Origin: Hydrogenophaga sp.
Lineage (GTDB): Bacteria; Pseudomonadota; Gammaproteobacteria; Burkholderiales; Burkholderiaceae_C
Reading direction: 5' to 3'
DNA length: 57,411 nucleotides
NCBI GenBank assembly: GCA_011391595.1
Contig: JAABQG010000019.1
Location: 1-57,411 of the forward strand
Part shown: positions 57,009 through 57,411 of the stretch, in pieces
How positions within the stretch are numbered: the first letter of the stretch is position 1
Layout of the letters: every line of letters starts with the position of its first letter
Notes under the pieces: generated by a model
What the model was told of the DNA's origin: nothing
Databases searched by the model: none
Seen by the model: only the letters and a program-made list of their open reading frames with translations
Translations under genes and position numbers: made by a program

Positions 57009-57411
57009 ATGAACCTGAAACGGCCTGAATTTTCTGACCTGGACGCCTGCATCGTCGACCTCGACGGCACCCTGGTGGACACCCTTGGGGACTTCGAGCT
57101 TGCGCTCAATCACATGCTGGGGACACTCGACCGGCCACCGGTGACGCGGACCTTGATCGAGCAACTCGTCGGCAAGGGCTCCGAGCACCTGATCCGTTCA
57201 GTGCTGGCGCATGTTGAGTTGCAGCGGGGCGTCGTGGATTTCGTGGCTTCGGACGATCTTTTCCAGCGCGCCTGGGACGCGTACCAGCAACACTACCTGC
57301 GAATCAATGGCCGGCACAGCAAGGTGTATGCCGGGGCGATCGAAGGGCTGTGCGCGCTGCAGGCGGCGGGGCTCAGGCTCGCCTGCCTGACCAACAAGCC
57401 CACCGCTTTTG
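57009..57411 (+). CDS. gph: Phosphoglycolate phosphatase (partial, 5' part)
   Basis: The first 134 codons are present and the gene runs off the window. The HAD motif I (CIVDLDGTLVDT) lies near residue 15, with the nucleophile Asp and its partner. Motif II is seen at LACLTNKP. It removes phosphate from 2-phosphoglycolate. The rpe-gph order is standard in Burkholderiales, often followed by trpE, which would lie outside this window. The start is ATG at 57009. Confidence 0.85.
   Translation, partial: MNLKRPEFSDLDACIVDLDGTLVDTLGDFELALNHMLGTLDRPPVTRTLIEQLVGKGSEHLIRSVLAHVELQRGVVDFVASDDLFQRAWDAYQQHYLRINGRHSKVYAGAIEGLCALQAAGLRLACLTNKPTAF

Overview
The window is about 57 kb of GC-rich chromosome from a betaproteobacterium. 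Gene content and order fit Burkholderiales, most likely Comamonadaceae. The supporting blocks are leuS-lptE-holA-proA, exbBD-dapB-bamE facing fur, hpf-ptsN-hprK, lptA-lptB-rpoN, thiL-pgpA-cinA, and apaG facing rpe with gph beyond it. Genes are closely packed, often with 4-bp start/stop overlaps. I saw no rRNA, tRNA, CRISPR array, insertion sequence or prophage, and no stretch over 300 bp lacks a gene.

Layout. 0-9.6 kb: a small membrane protein, an MFS exporter, a class II glutamine amidotransferase, then gshB, kup and gshA, an unknown protein and proA. 9.6-17.1 kb: holA, lptE, leuS, exbD, exbB, dapB and bamE facing fur. 17.2-22.6 kb: hprK, ptsN, hpf, an MFS gene, corA and mtn. 22.6-28.9 kb: fadD, pntB, pntA, a Nudix gene, a LysR remnant and slyD. 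29.1-38.7 kb: two adjacent phosphofructokinase genes, a LysR gene, argS, a SPOR protein, dsbA, lptA, lptB and rpoN. 38.8-45.8 kb: an rRNA methyltransferase coupled to a PIN protein, a SEC-C protein, a fluoroacetate-dehalogenase-like hydrolase with a LysR gene, and an epimerase with a Tat nitroreductase-like lipoprotein. 45.8-51.1 kb: an operon of an acyl-CoA synthetase, E1 alpha, E1 beta, E2 and an acyl carrier protein, with a perfect FNR-type box upstream. 51.2-57.4 kb: cinA/pncC, pgpA, thiL, a membrane 'recombinase', apaG, rpe, a DsrE-family protein and the start of gph.

Two things stand out. (1) A short dispersed repeat, here 'repeat A', occurs eight times with the fixed architecture RTAGC-N17-CG(C/A)(T/A)GG; one copy is degenerate at the right end. 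Every copy lies in the sense direction of its host or upstream gene. Four copies contribute coding sequence (inside leuS, rpoN and thiL, and the start codon of cinA), one supplies the stop codon of mtn, and three lie just after stop codons. A second GC-rich repeat, 'repeat B', encodes the N-terminus of the PIN protein and the C-terminus of ExbB, and fills the gap before the methyltransferase gene. (2) The acyl-CoA synthetase / E1-E2 / acyl carrier protein operon lacks an E3 gene, ends in a phosphopantetheine carrier, and has an FNR-type box placed for oxygen-limited activation. It may be a dedicated route for making or moving acyl groups.

All functional calls rest on motifs and remembered family features. 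No database search was possible.
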